A stretch of DNA of 33,661 bases from Cytophagales bacterium Ga0077538 (GCA_001464155.1 LNEN01000260.1:1-33661), one strand, 5' to 3'. Positions 24,456 to 33,114 are shown, numbered from the stretch's first letter. Numbers and translations are program-made. Notes: generated from the letters alone by a model not told the origin.

Positions 24456-25043
24456 CTAAAAGGTTCCGTTTATGGTAAACTCTTGTTGTAGGTAACGCTC
24501 GCGTGGCGCCAGCTCGCGCTTCTTCAATTCTTCAGGAAGTTGATTCACATCCCCCGGATACCCCACTGCCATAAACACACCTAACTCATATTCATCAGGG
24601 ATATTCAACTTGACTCTTGCCTGCTGATGATCGTACCCCGCCATTTGTCTTACCTGCAAGCCTAAATCTACTGCCTGGAGAGCTAATAAAGAATTAGCTG
24701 CACCTAAATCATATAAGGCGTAAGCATTTGGAGTATTGAAACGTGAGAAATTTTTTCGGGCAATGCTGAAGATCAAAACCGGAGCCTCTCTTACCCAGGC
24801 CTTGTTGCCATCGTTCAATACTTCAAAAAAAGTATTCCACAGTGCGGGCTGCTCCTTCGTAGCATATAAATAAATCCAGGGTTGTTCATTGATGCTAGAC
24901 GGTGCCCAACGGGTAGCTTCAAAAAGTGACTTCAACTTCTCTAGCTCTACAGACCGATCTGCGAAAGCACGAATACTTCTTCTGTTCCTAATGAGATTAG
25001 AAATCTCAAATTCTACTACCGCTGACTTTTGCTTCGATACCAT
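24456..25043 (-). CDS. Nitroreductase-family flavoprotein
   Basis: A 195-residue FMN-dependent oxidoreductase. The N-terminal NRRSIRAFADRSV segment (about 18-30) is the FMN-phosphate-binding motif, followed by ATRWAPSSINEQPWIYLYA, the second FMN-binding block. GVFMAVGYPGD near the C-terminus is the last conserved block. Relatives reduce quinones, nitro groups or enones with NAD(P)H. It lies between the second pirin gene (106 bases upstream) and OsmC gene (one base downstream), which suggests quinone or electrophile detoxification. Confidence 0.92.
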   Translation of the reverse strand: MVSKQKSAVVEFEISNLIRNRRSIRAFADRSVELEKLKSLFEATRWAPSSINEQPWIYLYATKEQPALWNTFFEVLNDGNKAWVREAPVLIFSIARKNFSRFNTPNAYALYDLGAANSLLALQAVDLGLQVRQMAGYDHQQARVKLNIPDEYELGVFMAVGYPGDVNQLPEELKKRELAPRERYLQQEFTINGTF

Positions 25044-25149
25044 TCTTACCTTAATTTCTCTTTAAACACACAACTCCACAAAGAGTTTACTCCTTACCCC
25101 TGCGCATGAAAATTCTACTTCTTGGAAATTTCATTGTTCATTGAAAACA

Positions 25150-26019
25150 TTACTCTTCAATCAACACTCCCATCTTACCCATTTGGTAGTCACGCATCGC
25201 CTCCAGTATCTCTGTTTGGGTGTTCATCACAAAAGGACCGTGCGATACTACCGGTTCATCCAAAGGCGCTCCGCTCAAAAGAAGCATGCGCGTGTCTTCT
25301 ACTGCTTCGAAGGCAATGCCTTCTCCATCATTCTTAAAATAAACAGCGTGCAATCCTTCCGCCAATCCATAGCCTTCCAATCGAATGCTACCATCCAGTA
25401 AGTACAAGAGCACCTGGTGATTCTCAGGCAAATGGTAAGACATTTTACCGCCCTGCTTTGAATAGACAGTAGCCGCATTCACAGGACTTAAGGTTGGAAT
25501 TTTACCTCTAACCTTTTCGACTTCACCGGCAAAAACACTTGTTGTCACCAATCCATCTGCAGAGACAAGAGAGGGAACTTCCGATGCTTGAATGGGAAAG
25601 TAAGAAGGTTGATCCATTTTATTCTTCGCAGGATTGTTAATCCATAACTGAATGATTTCTTGTCGTCCCCCTAGTTCATGGATATCGTGTGGAGGACGCT
25701 CGCTGTGAATAAGACCCCTACCGGCATTCATCCACTGTGCGCCTCCAGCATATACAACACTATCATAGCCACGGCTGTCGCGGTGGTGAACTCCTCCCTG
25801 GAAGATAAAAGTAACCGGAGAAAATCCTCTGTGCGGATGCGGCCCCACACCAGCGTGACCGGGTTCTAGGTGAGTGGGCACTTTAACGCTGGCATGATGC
25901 AAGAGAAGAAAAGGATCTACTTGTTGTACCTGCTGTGTTGGTAAAGGTTGCCGTATGGGCAAGCCACCCATATCGACCTCATGCGCATATAATAAATGAG
26001 AGACCGATCTTGATTTCAT
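25150..26019 (-). CDS. Pirin family protein (cytoplasmic)
   Basis: A 289-residue bicupin. The metal ligands are H61-P-H63 (VGPHPHRGFSPVTFIFQGGVHHRD) and H105-S-E107 (AGRGLIHSERP), matching the pirin H-x-H...H-x-E iron site. The C-terminal pirin domain holds the segment SGAPLDEPVVSHGPFVMNT near residue 250. Members are known as quercetin dioxygenases or redox-sensing cofactors. No signal peptide is present, unlike the pirin encoded just upstream at 26908. The 73-base gap between the two is entirely filled by a 7-bp-period repeat array. Confidence 0.93.
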   Translation of the reverse strand: MKSRSVSHLLYAHEVDMGGLPIRQPLPTQQVQQVDPFLLLHHASVKVPTHLEPGHAGVGPHPHRGFSPVTFIFQGGVHHRDSRGYDSVVYAGGAQWMNAGRGLIHSERPPHDIHELGGRQEIIQLWINNPAKNKMDQPSYFPIQASEVPSLVSADGLVTTSVFAGEVEKVRGKIPTLSPVNAATVYSKQGGKMSYHLPENHQVLLYLLDGSIRLEGYGLAEGLHAVYFKNDGEGIAFEAVEDTRMLLLSGAPLDEPVVSHGPFVMNTQTEILEAMRDYQMGKMGVLIEE

Positions 26020-26026
26020 TTTGTTC

Positions 26027-26096
26027 GTTATTGGTTATTCGTTACGAGTTATTTGTAGTCGCCAGTAACAAATAACCCATAACTGTTAACAATTAA
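26027..26096. repeat. Degenerate 7-bp-period array between the two pirin genes
   Basis: Ten 7-bp units start at 26027 and every 7 bases to 26090. The left half is GTTAnnn (GTTATTG, GTTATTC, GTTACGA, GTTATTT); the right half is nnnnTAA (CCAGTAA, CAAATAA, CCCATAA, CTGTTAA). The two halves are roughly reverse complements, with a perfect 9-bp stem at 26048-26056/26068-26076. It runs from the stop codon of the upstream pirin gene to seven bases before the ATG of the next. Confidence 0.7.
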
Positions 26097-26908
26097 TTCA
26101 TAGGAACTTCCATCAGCAATACTTCCGCATCGCTATCCGCTGCGATTGTAAGCTTCTCTACATCCCACACACCCAAGCCATCGCGCTTATTCAGTTTTTG
26201 TCCATTGATCGTGACATCACCTTCAATAACAAAAGCATACACACCATTGGAATTTTTATTGATGGAATACTCTGTTGTTAAACCTTTTGCCAATTTACCA
26301 AGCGAAAACCAGGCATCCTGATTAATCCACAAGGCTCCCTCCTTTTTATCGGGGGCCACCACGGTTTGAAATTTATTGATTCGATCTTCAGCACTGAATA
26401 ATTTCTGATCGTAGCGAGGTTGTATGTTTCTTTCTTTGGGGAAGACCCATACTTGCAAAAAATTAACGTCTTCCGTCTTCGATGCATTCTTCTCGCTGTG
26501 AGCGATGCCCGAACCTGCACTCATAATTTGTACCTCACCGGATTTAATGATCCCATGACCTCCTGTGTTATCGCCATGTTCCAAGGCACCCCGCAAGGGA
26601 ATGGAAATGATTTCCATGTTATCGTGCGGATGCTGACCAAAGCCTGCACCGCCTGTCACTACGTCATCATTCAAAACACGGAGAGCACCAAAGTTTACAC
26701 GGGCAGGATCGTAATATCCTGCAAAACTGAAGGTGTGATAAGAATTGAGCCAACCGTGATTGGCGTGGCCACGTGTGTTGGCCTTATGCAAGACACTTTT
26801 CATAGTAGTAATTTTTTTGTCTGATGCTTTTTTCTGAGCGCTAGCCTCTAAACCCTCCAAACTGAGTATGGTTCCTAAAACAAGCCAAAAAAGAGGTTTT
26901 TTCTGCAT
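26093..26908 (-). CDS. Pirin family protein with apparent signal peptide
   Basis: A 271-residue bicupin. Metal ligands H93-P-H95 (GQHPHDNMEI) and H137-S-E139 (GSGIAHSEK) are present. The core starts at M36 (MKSVLHKANTRGHANHGWLNSYHTFSF), the usual first residue of YhaK/pirin proteins. In front lie 35 residues resembling a Sec signal peptide (QKK, hydrophobic core LFWLVLGTILSLEGL, cleavage EASA-QK). If used, the protein is exported, which is unusual for pirins. The internal ATG at 26803 would give a normal cytoplasmic form. It is the first gene of the five-gene redox cluster. A 12-bp palindrome lies 47-58 bases upstream. Confidence 0.88.
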   Translation of the reverse strand: MQKKPLFWLVLGTILSLEGLEASAQKKASDKKITTMKSVLHKANTRGHANHGWLNSYHTFSFAGYYDPARVNFGALRVLNDDVVTGGAGFGQHPHDNMEIISIPLRGALEHGDNTGGHGIIKSGEVQIMSAGSGIAHSEKNASKTEDVNFLQVWVFPKERNIQPRYDQKLFSAEDRINKFQTVVAPDKKEGALWINQDAWFSLGKLAKGLTTEYSINKNSNGVYAFVIEGDVTINGQKLNKRDGLGVWDVEKLTIAADSDAEVLLMEVPMN

Positions 26909-26954
26909 AGCTACTGATTTAACGGAGTTTTGATATTTAAAGTTGCAACAATTA

Positions 26955-26966
26955 TTGTATATACAA
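26955..26966. promoter_or_regulatory. Palindrome TTGTATATACAA upstream of the redox cluster
   Basis: A perfect 12-bp palindrome 47 bases before the pirin ATG at 26908, in the divergent gap shared with the TonB receptor gene. It is a possible operator for a dimeric regulator, not encoded nearby. Confidence 0.35.
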
Positions 26967-27197
26967 ATATCAACTAAAATTCCAATTTTGCTAGCAGATA
27001 CCCATGACTCCTGTTCTTCCCCCTTTTACCACGAATAGCGATCATCTCTTATGAGATTATAAGGGCCTACTCATCGCCAGTCAAACCATTGATCCTCAAA
27101 GGAAGCCTGTGAAGATTTTGCAAATCATTTATGCCTAAAATCCTCCTAATGAAGTAAACAAGGCAGAACTTTAAACTTGCCGATAGGTTATAGTAGC

Positions 27198-29474
27198 ATG
27201 AGGGGCGCAACAATCTTATTTCTGGCATTCAGCCTATCGGCATTCGCTCAGGAAGCCTTAGTAAGTGGTCGCGTTCAAGATGCATCGGGCGAAACGCTTC
27301 CCTTGGCTCACTTGATTATCAACTCCACCAACAAAATAGTTATAACATCCACCGAAGGTGTTTTCACCTTTTCACATCCAGTGGGCCCTATTTCAATTGA
27401 AGTGCGTTATACGGGATATCAATCCTCAAGAACTTCTTTTGTGCTGAGCCAAGACACCGTTGTTCATTTCACACTTGCACTCGCTAACAAGCAACTAAAA
27501 GAAGTGGTGATTACAGGAGCCCCCGTACTTCAATCCGATCAGTTACAGGCCACGCGATCCAGCACACTTACCCTCACAGAAAAGGAAATTAATTCGATAC
27601 CGGTACTTGGCGGTGAAGCCGACCTGATAAAAACGATTCAATTACTCCCCGGTGTTTCGAAAGGTATTGAAGGAACCACTGATTTATTTGTACGGGGTGG
27701 AGCAGCCGATCAAAATTTGGTGCTGTTGGACGGTGCGCCCATTTACAACACGGGGCATCTTTTTGGTTTCTTGTCGGTATTCAATCCCGATATTCTGGAA
27801 GGTGTTGAATCCATCAACGGTGCTTTTCCCGCTCAGTATGGTGGAAGGCTCTCCTCCATACTCAATGTAAACACGAAGTCACGCTTTGCTGAACACACAA
27901 AAGTAAATGGCAACGTAGGCTTATTGGCATCCCGACTCATGGTACGTCAGCCACTCATTAAAAATAAACTCGAGATCTGGGCAGCGGGGCGTAGAACATA
28001 TGTAGACCAGGTAGTCCGACTGACAGGTGAAACACTGCCTTATTATTTCTATGACTTTAATACCAAACTCATTTATCAACCTAGCACTCGCGACCGGCTT
28101 GAAGTAACTCACTACTCGGGTACCGACATTCTAAATTTTGTTCGGACAGGGCGCGATACTGCTAGTAATTTTCGATTCACCAGTGATTTTAAAATTGCCA
28201 ACAGTAGCCAGACGTTTCGGTGGGAACGTACTGTACGAAAAGATCTCCAGTCTTCCCTTCGCTTATACCGAACACAGTTTCGATACTATATCGAAAATCA
28301 ATTTGAAGAAAGTCGTCTGTTCACAAATTCAAACATTACCGATTATGGTGCTACCTGGATGGTGCGCAAGAAATCAACTGACCTACTTTCCTGGACAGCC
28401 GGTATGGATTTGGTTCACCACATCGTAAGTCCCAACATAATAAGTACTTCTGGTGAAATCTCACAACTGGTGGAGAGTAGCGCCACTACTGCGCAACAGA
28501 GTACCGAAGCAAGTGCATACCTACAAGCTGATGGAAATCTTTCGAGTCGTTGGAATTGGAGCGCAGGGTTGAGGCTCTCCTCTGCCATCGTACAAAATTC
28601 GTTCTATGTAAATCCTGAGCCCAGAGTAGCCTTACGATACAAACTAAGTAACGAGAGCGCCTTGAAGTTTAGTTATTCGCGCATGGCACAGTATCTGCAT
28701 CGTGTGTCCAGCGCTGCGGTCGCCTTTCCCACCGATATTTGGTATCCGGTTACTGACAACGTAGCGCCTCAAACAGCCGATCAAGTTACACTTGCCTTCA
28801 ACCAGCACTTACCGCGCAAACAGTTGTTCATCAGTGTGGAGACGTATTATAAAAATATGGATAAGCTTATCGGCTATCGCGAAGGAACAAATCTGTTCTT
28901 AAACACCGATTTTGAAAATCAACTGATACAAGGCAAGGGGCGTGCCTATGGCTTAGAGGTTTTAATGAAAAAAGAATCTGGAAAACTAACCGGATGGATT
29001 AGTTACACACTCTCTAAAAGTCTTCGTCAGTATGACGAAATCAATAACGGTGAATGGTTTCTTGCCCGTTACGATCGCAGGCATAACGGAGCCATTGTTG
29101 CCAATTATCAACTCACACCTCGCTGGTCGGTATCAGGGGTATTTGAATTTATCTCCGGTTCGCGCTTCACTCCCATTATCGGGCAATACATTGTGCCGAG
29201 CCCCAGTTTAGGTGGTGTACAGCTCATCCCGGTTTACGCACCACTCAATTCTGTGAAATTAGCAGATGCTCATCGCCTAGACGTAGGAGTAAAATATCAA
29301 AGTGTAAACACAAAACGATATAGAAGTGAATGGTTTGCGGGTGTGTACAACACGTACAATCGTGCTACTCCACTCGGCATTAGTATCCAAGCTAATCCGG
29401 ATGGTTCCTACCAATACCAACAACCCGGACTCTTTGGTCTACTGCCTTTTGTGAGCTATGGATTTAAATTTTAG
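27198..29474 (+). CDS. TonB-dependent outer-membrane receptor (carboxypeptidase-regulatory-like N-domain)
   Basis: A 758-residue outer-membrane transporter. A signal peptide (residues 1-17, SAFA-Q) is followed by a carboxypeptidase-D regulatory-like domain (19-95, VSGRVQDASGETLPLAHLI). A plug (about 110-225) carries GGEADLIKTIQLLPGV, LFVRGGAADQNLVLLDGAPIYN and AQYGGRLSSILNV. The 22-strand barrel ends in an aromatic residue (SYGFKF). I start at ATG 27198; the frame also reaches a TTG at 27177 without adding signal. It is paired with a DUF4249 lipoprotein six bases downstream, the usual partner of this receptor class. The substrate is unknown; no neighbouring enzyme indicates it. Confidence 0.93.
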   Translation: MRGATILFLAFSLSAFAQEALVSGRVQDASGETLPLAHLIINSTNKIVITSTEGVFTFSHPVGPISIEVRYTGYQSSRTSFVLSQDTVVHFTLALANKQLKEVVITGAPVLQSDQLQATRSSTLTLTEKEINSIPVLGGEADLIKTIQLLPGVSKGIEGTTDLFVRGGAADQNLVLLDGAPIYNTGHLFGFLSVFNPDILEGVESINGAFPAQYGGRLSSILNVNTKSRFAEHTKVNGNVGLLASRLMVRQPLIKNKLEIWAAGRRTYVDQVVRLTGETLPYYFYDFNTKLIYQPSTRDRLEVTHYSGTDILNFVRTGRDTASNFRFTSDFKIANSSQTFRWERTVRKDLQSSLRLYRTQFRYYIENQFEESRLFTNSNITDYGATWMVRKKSTDLLSWTAGMDLVHHIVSPNIISTSGEISQLVESSATTAQQSTEASAYLQADGNLSSRWNWSAGLRLSSAIVQNSFYVNPEPRVALRYKLSNESALKFSYSRMAQYLHRVSSAAVAFPTDIWYPVTDNVAPQTADQVTLAFNQHLPRKQLFISVETYYKNMDKLIGYREGTNLFLNTDFENQLIQGKGRAYGLEVLMKKESGKLTGWISYTLSKSLRQYDEINNGEWFLARYDRRHNGAIVANYQLTPRWSVSGVFEFISGSRFTPIIGQYIVPSPSLGGVQLIPVYAPLNSVKLADAHRLDVGVKYQSVNTKRYRSEWFAGVYNTYNRATPLGISIQANPDGSYQYQQPGLFGLLPFVSYGFKF

Positions 29475-29480
29475 AAAGTC

Positions 29481-30323
29481 ATGAAGTGTAATTTTTACCT
29501 CTTCCTTGGCATAACAAGTGTATTGTTTAGCGGCTGCTTACCCGAACCTTTGCCCGTTTCAAACATTCCCACACTTGAACCTAAAATAGTGGTGTCCTCA
29601 CAGTTCCTGCCTGAGGTGGGTTTAGTCATTTTCGTTTCAAAAAGTATTGGCGCCTTAGATGCTGGTGAAGAGAGTGATTCAGAAGAGTTGATTAGTCAAA
29701 TTGCGATTGATGATGCCCTCGTTACCATTACCAATGGCAATGAAGTGGATACGCTTCAAAACCTGGGCAGTGGTTTGTATGGCGGATTGAAAACCGACTG
29801 GCAATCGAATACGAACTATCAGCTTACGGTGATCTCTCCAGAACTTGGCAGTGTGCGTGCTACCACACAAGTACCGGCCTTTGTTCCTTTTGAACAAGTG
29901 ACAGCTCGTATTCTAGATAACGGTTATGATTCATTGGCGGAGATAACGTATCAGTTACTAGATCCTGCAGGTGTTAACTTCTACATGATCAATGTGCAGC
30001 GATTCAGTACGCAACAGGATGTGGGCAGTTTACTCAATCCTCGTATTTTTACCAAGCTACTCGAAGACACCGATTTTGAAGCTCAACTGCGCAGCGAAAC
30101 ATTCAATGTGCTCTTCCAGGAATTTTCCAAAGGCGATTCCATTGCTGTATCCATGGCGAACATTAGTCCAGCGTATTATCAATTTTTAAAATTGCGAAGT
30201 GAAAGCCGCTTTAGCTTTGTGGAGTTTGCTGGTGAACCGATCAACTATCCCAGCAATGTAGAAGGTGGTTACGGATTTTTCAATCTCCACACACCCGATG
30301 TGCGCTTATTCTCACTGGAATAA
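29481..30323 (+). CDS. DUF4249 lipoprotein partner of the TonB receptor
   Basis: A 280-residue lipoprotein: signal residues 1-18, lipobox FSG-C19. The N-terminal half has the DUF4249 layout: KIVVSSQFLPEVGLVIFVSKSIG, an acidic stretch (DAGEESDSEEL), then DALVTITNG and LGSGLYGG, an immunoglobulin-like beta domain. These proteins follow TonB receptors of this type in Bacteroidota and probably act at the cell surface with them. The six-base gap implies co-transcription. Its end is only four bases from the convergent SDR gene, with no terminator between them. Confidence 0.88.
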   Translation: MKCNFYLFLGITSVLFSGCLPEPLPVSNIPTLEPKIVVSSQFLPEVGLVIFVSKSIGALDAGEESDSEELISQIAIDDALVTITNGNEVDTLQNLGSGLYGGLKTDWQSNTNYQLTVISPELGSVRATTQVPAFVPFEQVTARILDNGYDSLAEITYQLLDPAGVNFYMINVQRFSTQQDVGSLLNPRIFTKLLEDTDFEAQLRSETFNVLFQEFSKGDSIAVSMANISPAYYQFLKLRSESRFSFVEFAGEPINYPSNVEGGYGFFNLHTPDVRLFSLE

Positions 30324-30327
30324 GTTG

Positions 30328-31029
30328 CTACCAGGGAATCTCTTTACGATCTCTGAAAAATTTCCCGGTAGGTATCGTCTCAGCTGTCGCCAACCACACG
30401 GCCGTATCGGCACCTTGCTCCACTTTGCGTGGAGCTGACTTCCCTCCCATGTCGGTTTGTACCCAACCCGGACAATAGGCATTTACAGTAATGGACTTGC
30501 CTTCTAATTCATACGCCAGATGGCGGGTGATCGCATTGAGTAAGGATTTTGATATACAATAAGCAGGAGACCAGCCCCCAACAGGATCCGTCATACTTCC
30601 GCCACCACTGCTAGCCATCAGAATTCTTCCGCCTCGTACCAAGAGCGGCAGCATATAGCGTACAAGTTTCAGTTGTGCCTGTGCATTGGTATTAATCGTT
30701 TGCTCAATTATAACCCAATCACTTTGTAGTAAAGATTGATCCTGCTTTTGAAGAATCGCAGCATTATTGATCAGCACATCGATTCTGCCAAATTGTTCTT
30801 TTACATAGACCACTGCTTTTCGAATACTTTCTTCAACGTCCAGATCCAATAAAACAAAATGAACGTTTAGCTTTTCCTGATTCAGTTTATCCATTGCTTC
30901 CTTTCCTCGGAGTTCATGGCGAGCAGATAGAATAACAGTATGGCCTTGCTTGATTAACTGCCGGACCATCTCAAAGCCAATACCTTTGTTCGCACCAGTA
31001 ACAAGTATCACTTTCTTTTCCTCTTTCAT
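30328..31029 (-). CDS. Short-chain dehydrogenase/reductase (classical SDR)
   Basis: A 233-residue NAD(P)H oxidoreductase with Rossmann fold. Motifs: TGANKGIG (11-18) nucleotide loop, NNA (88-90), catalytic S140/S141 region (LMASSGGGSMTD), Y157-x-x-x-K161 and YCPGWVQTDMGG. The arginine after the second strand (SARH) suggests NADPH preference. The order resembles eukaryotic carbonyl-reductase-like SDRs (GANKGIGFEMVRQL). It lies seven bases downstream of the GlxA-type regulator and is likely its co-transcribed target. The substrate is unknown. Confidence 0.93.
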   Translation of the reverse strand: MKEEKKVILVTGANKGIGFEMVRQLIKQGHTVILSARHELRGKEAMDKLNQEKLNVHFVLLDLDVEESIRKAVVYVKEQFGRIDVLINNAAILQKQDQSLLQSDWVIIEQTINTNAQAQLKLVRYMLPLLVRGGRILMASSGGGSMTDPVGGWSPAYCISKSLLNAITRHLAYELEGKSITVNAYCPGWVQTDMGGKSAPRKVEQGADTAVWLATAETIPTGKFFRDRKEIPW

Positions 31030-31036
31030 GATCTTC

Positions 31037-31963
31037 TCAATTCATCACACCAATTTTTGCATACTTGTTTCGGTATTCGATGGGTGTGAGTCCTGTTACC
31101 TTTTTAAAGATAGAACGGAAGGCCTTGGTATCGCTATAGCCGACATCGTACATCACTTCGTTGATATTCTTCCGGCTCGATTCAAAACTTCGCTTGGCGG
31201 CTTCAATCTTAATTCGTTGAATGTATTCAAGTACCGAATTATTCGTGGCTTGTTTAAATCTCCGCTCAAAAGTTCTTCGACCTGTGTTAAACCGATCCGC
31301 CAACTCATCCACATTCAACTTATCCGAAATGTTATGCTCTATGTATTCTTGTGCTTCCCGAATCATTTCATTCCCATGATCTTTTTGTCCTTTAAACACC
31401 AGGATGGCGGTCTCCCGATCGGTGTACTTCTCAACTAAGTAAAGCAACAATGTCCAGTACGAATTCGCACCACCACTGGAATAGATTCCATTCTCTTCTG
31501 TGAGAATACTGCCATCGACCAATTCCACATCGGGAAACATAGCTCTGAAATCAGATGCCGCATTCCAATGGGTAGAACATTTTTTGCCTTTCAATAAGCC
31601 AGTTGATGCTAAGAGAAAAGCGCCAATACAAAGAGAAGCTACTTCCGCTCCTTGTTCATGCTGGTTCACAATCCAGGGCAGCAAATTTCTATTCACCTCC
31701 ACGGCTTTTCGTACATCACCACTAATGGCAGGAACAAATATTAAATCAGTTTTTTTAACTTCATGCAAGAGCTGGTCAGTATGCACGGAAAATAAACTCC
31801 CGTTCAGTTTTACTTCCTTCTTCTCTCCTACCAATTGTACGCGAAAGAGAGGAGCCTTTCCAGCACTTTCTAAAAACTGATTGACCGCATTGAACATATA
31901 GTGCGGATCCGCTACAGCTTCTATGACGGCTGTTTCCGGAACCAGAATGGAGACATTTTTCAT
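31037..31963 (-). CDS. GlxA-type AraC-family regulator (DJ-1/PfpI plus HTH)
   Basis: A 308-residue regulator. The N-terminal 185 residues form a class-I glutamine-amidotransferase/DJ-1-like domain with C112 at the nucleophile elbow (SLCIGAFLLASTGLL) and H132 (CSTHW). The C-terminal AraC/XylS domain (about 210-302) has two helix-turn-helix units: LNVDELADRFNTGRRTFERRFKQAT and INEVMYDVGYSDTKAFRSIFKKVTGLTPIEYR. The regulator is first in a two-gene unit with the SDR. The gene is divergent from the SRPBCC gene at 32072, and the 108-base gap could hold operators for both. Confidence 0.93.
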   Translation of the reverse strand: MKNVSILVPETAVIEAVADPHYMFNAVNQFLESAGKAPLFRVQLVGEKKEVKLNGSLFSVHTDQLLHEVKKTDLIFVPAISGDVRKAVEVNRNLLPWIVNQHEQGAEVASLCIGAFLLASTGLLKGKKCSTHWNAASDFRAMFPDVELVDGSILTEENGIYSSGGANSYWTLLLYLVEKYTDRETAILVFKGQKDHGNEMIREAQEYIEHNISDKLNVDELADRFNTGRRTFERRFKQATNNSVLEYIQRIKIEAAKRSFESSRKNINEVMYDVGYSDTKAFRSIFKKVTGLTPIEYRNKYAKIGVMN

Positions 31964-32043
31964 GGACTAAAGATAAAAATTGATTGTCGTAATTCACCCT
32001 TTAACTGTCGCAAGTACACAGCCATTTGATTAACGGCTGGCTT

Positions 32044-32051
32044 TACCTTTG
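32044..32051 (+). promoter_or_regulatory. TAnnTTTG box upstream of the SRPBCC gene
   Basis: TACCTTTG is an exact Bacteroidota -7 box 20 bases before the ATG at 32072. No TTG lies 19-21 bases upstream (the nearest is 15 bases away), so the promoter is weak or needs an activator, possibly the divergent GlxA-type regulator. Confidence 0.35.
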
Positions 32052-32071
32052 AACTACCAAATCACTAAAAA

Positions 32072-32491
32072 ATGGAAAACAAGAAACCCCAAATCACCGT
32101 AAGCGCCACCATTAACGCACCCATTGAAAAAGTTTGGATGTGCTGGAACGGCCCCGAGCACATTACAAAATGGAATCAGGCTTCTCCTGATTGGCATACA
32201 CCTAAAGCAAGCAATGATCTTCGTGTGGGAGGTAAGTTTACCTCTACCATGGCTGCTAAAGATGGCAGCATGAGTTTTGATTTTGGAGGTGTCTACGATC
32301 AGGTAGTTCCGCACCAATTGATAGCATACACCTTAGATGATCACCGTAAAGTTACGATTCAGTTCCATTCAAATAAGAATGAAACAACTGTAATAGAAAC
32401 CTTTGAAGCGGAAGGAACCAACTCACTGGAGTTGCAGCAATCCGGATGGCAAGCCATTATGGATAGCTTTAAGCAATACGTAGAAAAATAA
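32072..32491 (+). CDS. SRPBCC protein, AHSA1-like
   Basis: A 139-residue cytoplasmic protein with the activator-of-Hsp90-ATPase-homologue-1 fold. The N-terminal pattern VSATINAPIEKVWMCWNGPEHITKWNQASPDWHTP is the family signature, with W and the P-x-x-I-x-x-W turn. GGKFTSTMAAKDGSMSFDFGGVYDQVVPHQLI and a C-terminal GWQAIMDSFKQYVEK helix complete the cavity. Function is unknown; relatives are often found beside VOC proteins, as here (two downstream). A palindromic repeat separates it from them. Confidence 0.92.
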   Translation: MENKKPQITVSATINAPIEKVWMCWNGPEHITKWNQASPDWHTPKASNDLRVGGKFTSTMAAKDGSMSFDFGGVYDQVVPHQLIAYTLDDHRKVTIQFHSNKNETTVIETFEAEGTNSLELQQSGWQAIMDSFKQYVEK

Positions 32492-32525
32492 AATGTCTAT
32501 TCGGTTGACGTTAAATTATAGACTA

Positions 32526-32604
32526 CTGTCACACCGAGGCACGAGGTGTCTTTTAAAAATGTAAACACCTCTATTAAAAGATGCCTCATTCTTCGGCATG
32601 ACAG
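32526..32604. repeat. Intergenic palindromic repeat (TGTCA...TGACA type)
   Basis: CTGTCACACCGAGGCACGAG (from 32526) is imperfectly complementary to the segment ending CTTCGGCATGACAG at 32604; both arms continue through a TCTTTT/AAAAGA pair. It sits between the SRPBCC and first VOC genes. It shares TGTCA/TGACA ends and a CYGAR motif near the 5' end with the elements at 1222 and 4606. It may also act as a terminator. Confidence 0.7.
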
Positions 32605-32676
32605 TTATTTATCAAATTTCGAACTTCAGGTGGATACCCAGGGAAAAATAAATACCACACTAACAAAATAAAACTT

Positions 32677-33114
32677 ATGGCACGTGTAAGCACCTACCTT
32701 AATTTCTCAAGAAACACAGAAGAAGCCTTCAATTTTTATAAATCCATTTTTGGTGGAGAGTTTGCGGGAAATGGAATTTCTCGCTTTGGAGATATTCCAC
32801 CAACAGACGGAATGCCTCCCTTGGCAGAGGCTGATAAGAACCTGGTCATGCACATTGAGTTACCTATTTTAGGTGGACACTCGTTGATGGGAACGGACGC
32901 TCCCGAATCCATCGGTTTTACCATTGAACCTGGCAACAATGTATTCATTAACCTGGAACCTGATACGCGTCAGGAAACGAAGCGACTATTCGATGCACTC
33001 TCTGCAGGAGGCAAAGTCACCATGGATCTTCAAGATATGTTTTGGGGAGACTACTTTGGAAGTTGCACTGATAAGTATGGCGTCCAATGGATGTTCAATT
33101 GTTCTGCTAAATAA
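32677..33114 (+). CDS. VOC-fold protein, PhnB-like
   Basis: A 145-residue vicinal-oxygen-chelate protein of the PhnB/3-demethylubiquinone-methyltransferase-like branch. STYLNFSRNTEEAFNFYKSIFGGEF starts the first beta-alpha-beta-beta-beta unit. The second unit ends with WGDYFGSCTDKYGVQWMFNC, the family's typical end. The usual first metal ligand His is replaced by N9 of YLNF, so metal binding is uncertain. The name PhnB does not prove a phosphonate role. It is 14 bases upstream of a second VOC gene and probably co-transcribed with it. Confidence 0.92.
   Translation: MARVSTYLNFSRNTEEAFNFYKSIFGGEFAGNGISRFGDIPPTDGMPPLAEADKNLVMHIELPILGGHSLMGTDAPESIGFTIEPGNNVFINLEPDTRQETKRLFDALSAGGKVTMDLQDMFWGDYFGSCTDKYGVQWMFNCSAK

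Noticed and set aside
27172-27179. TAAACTTG as a promoter box for the TonB receptor
   Set aside because: One mismatch in the box and no TTG at the right distance upstream.
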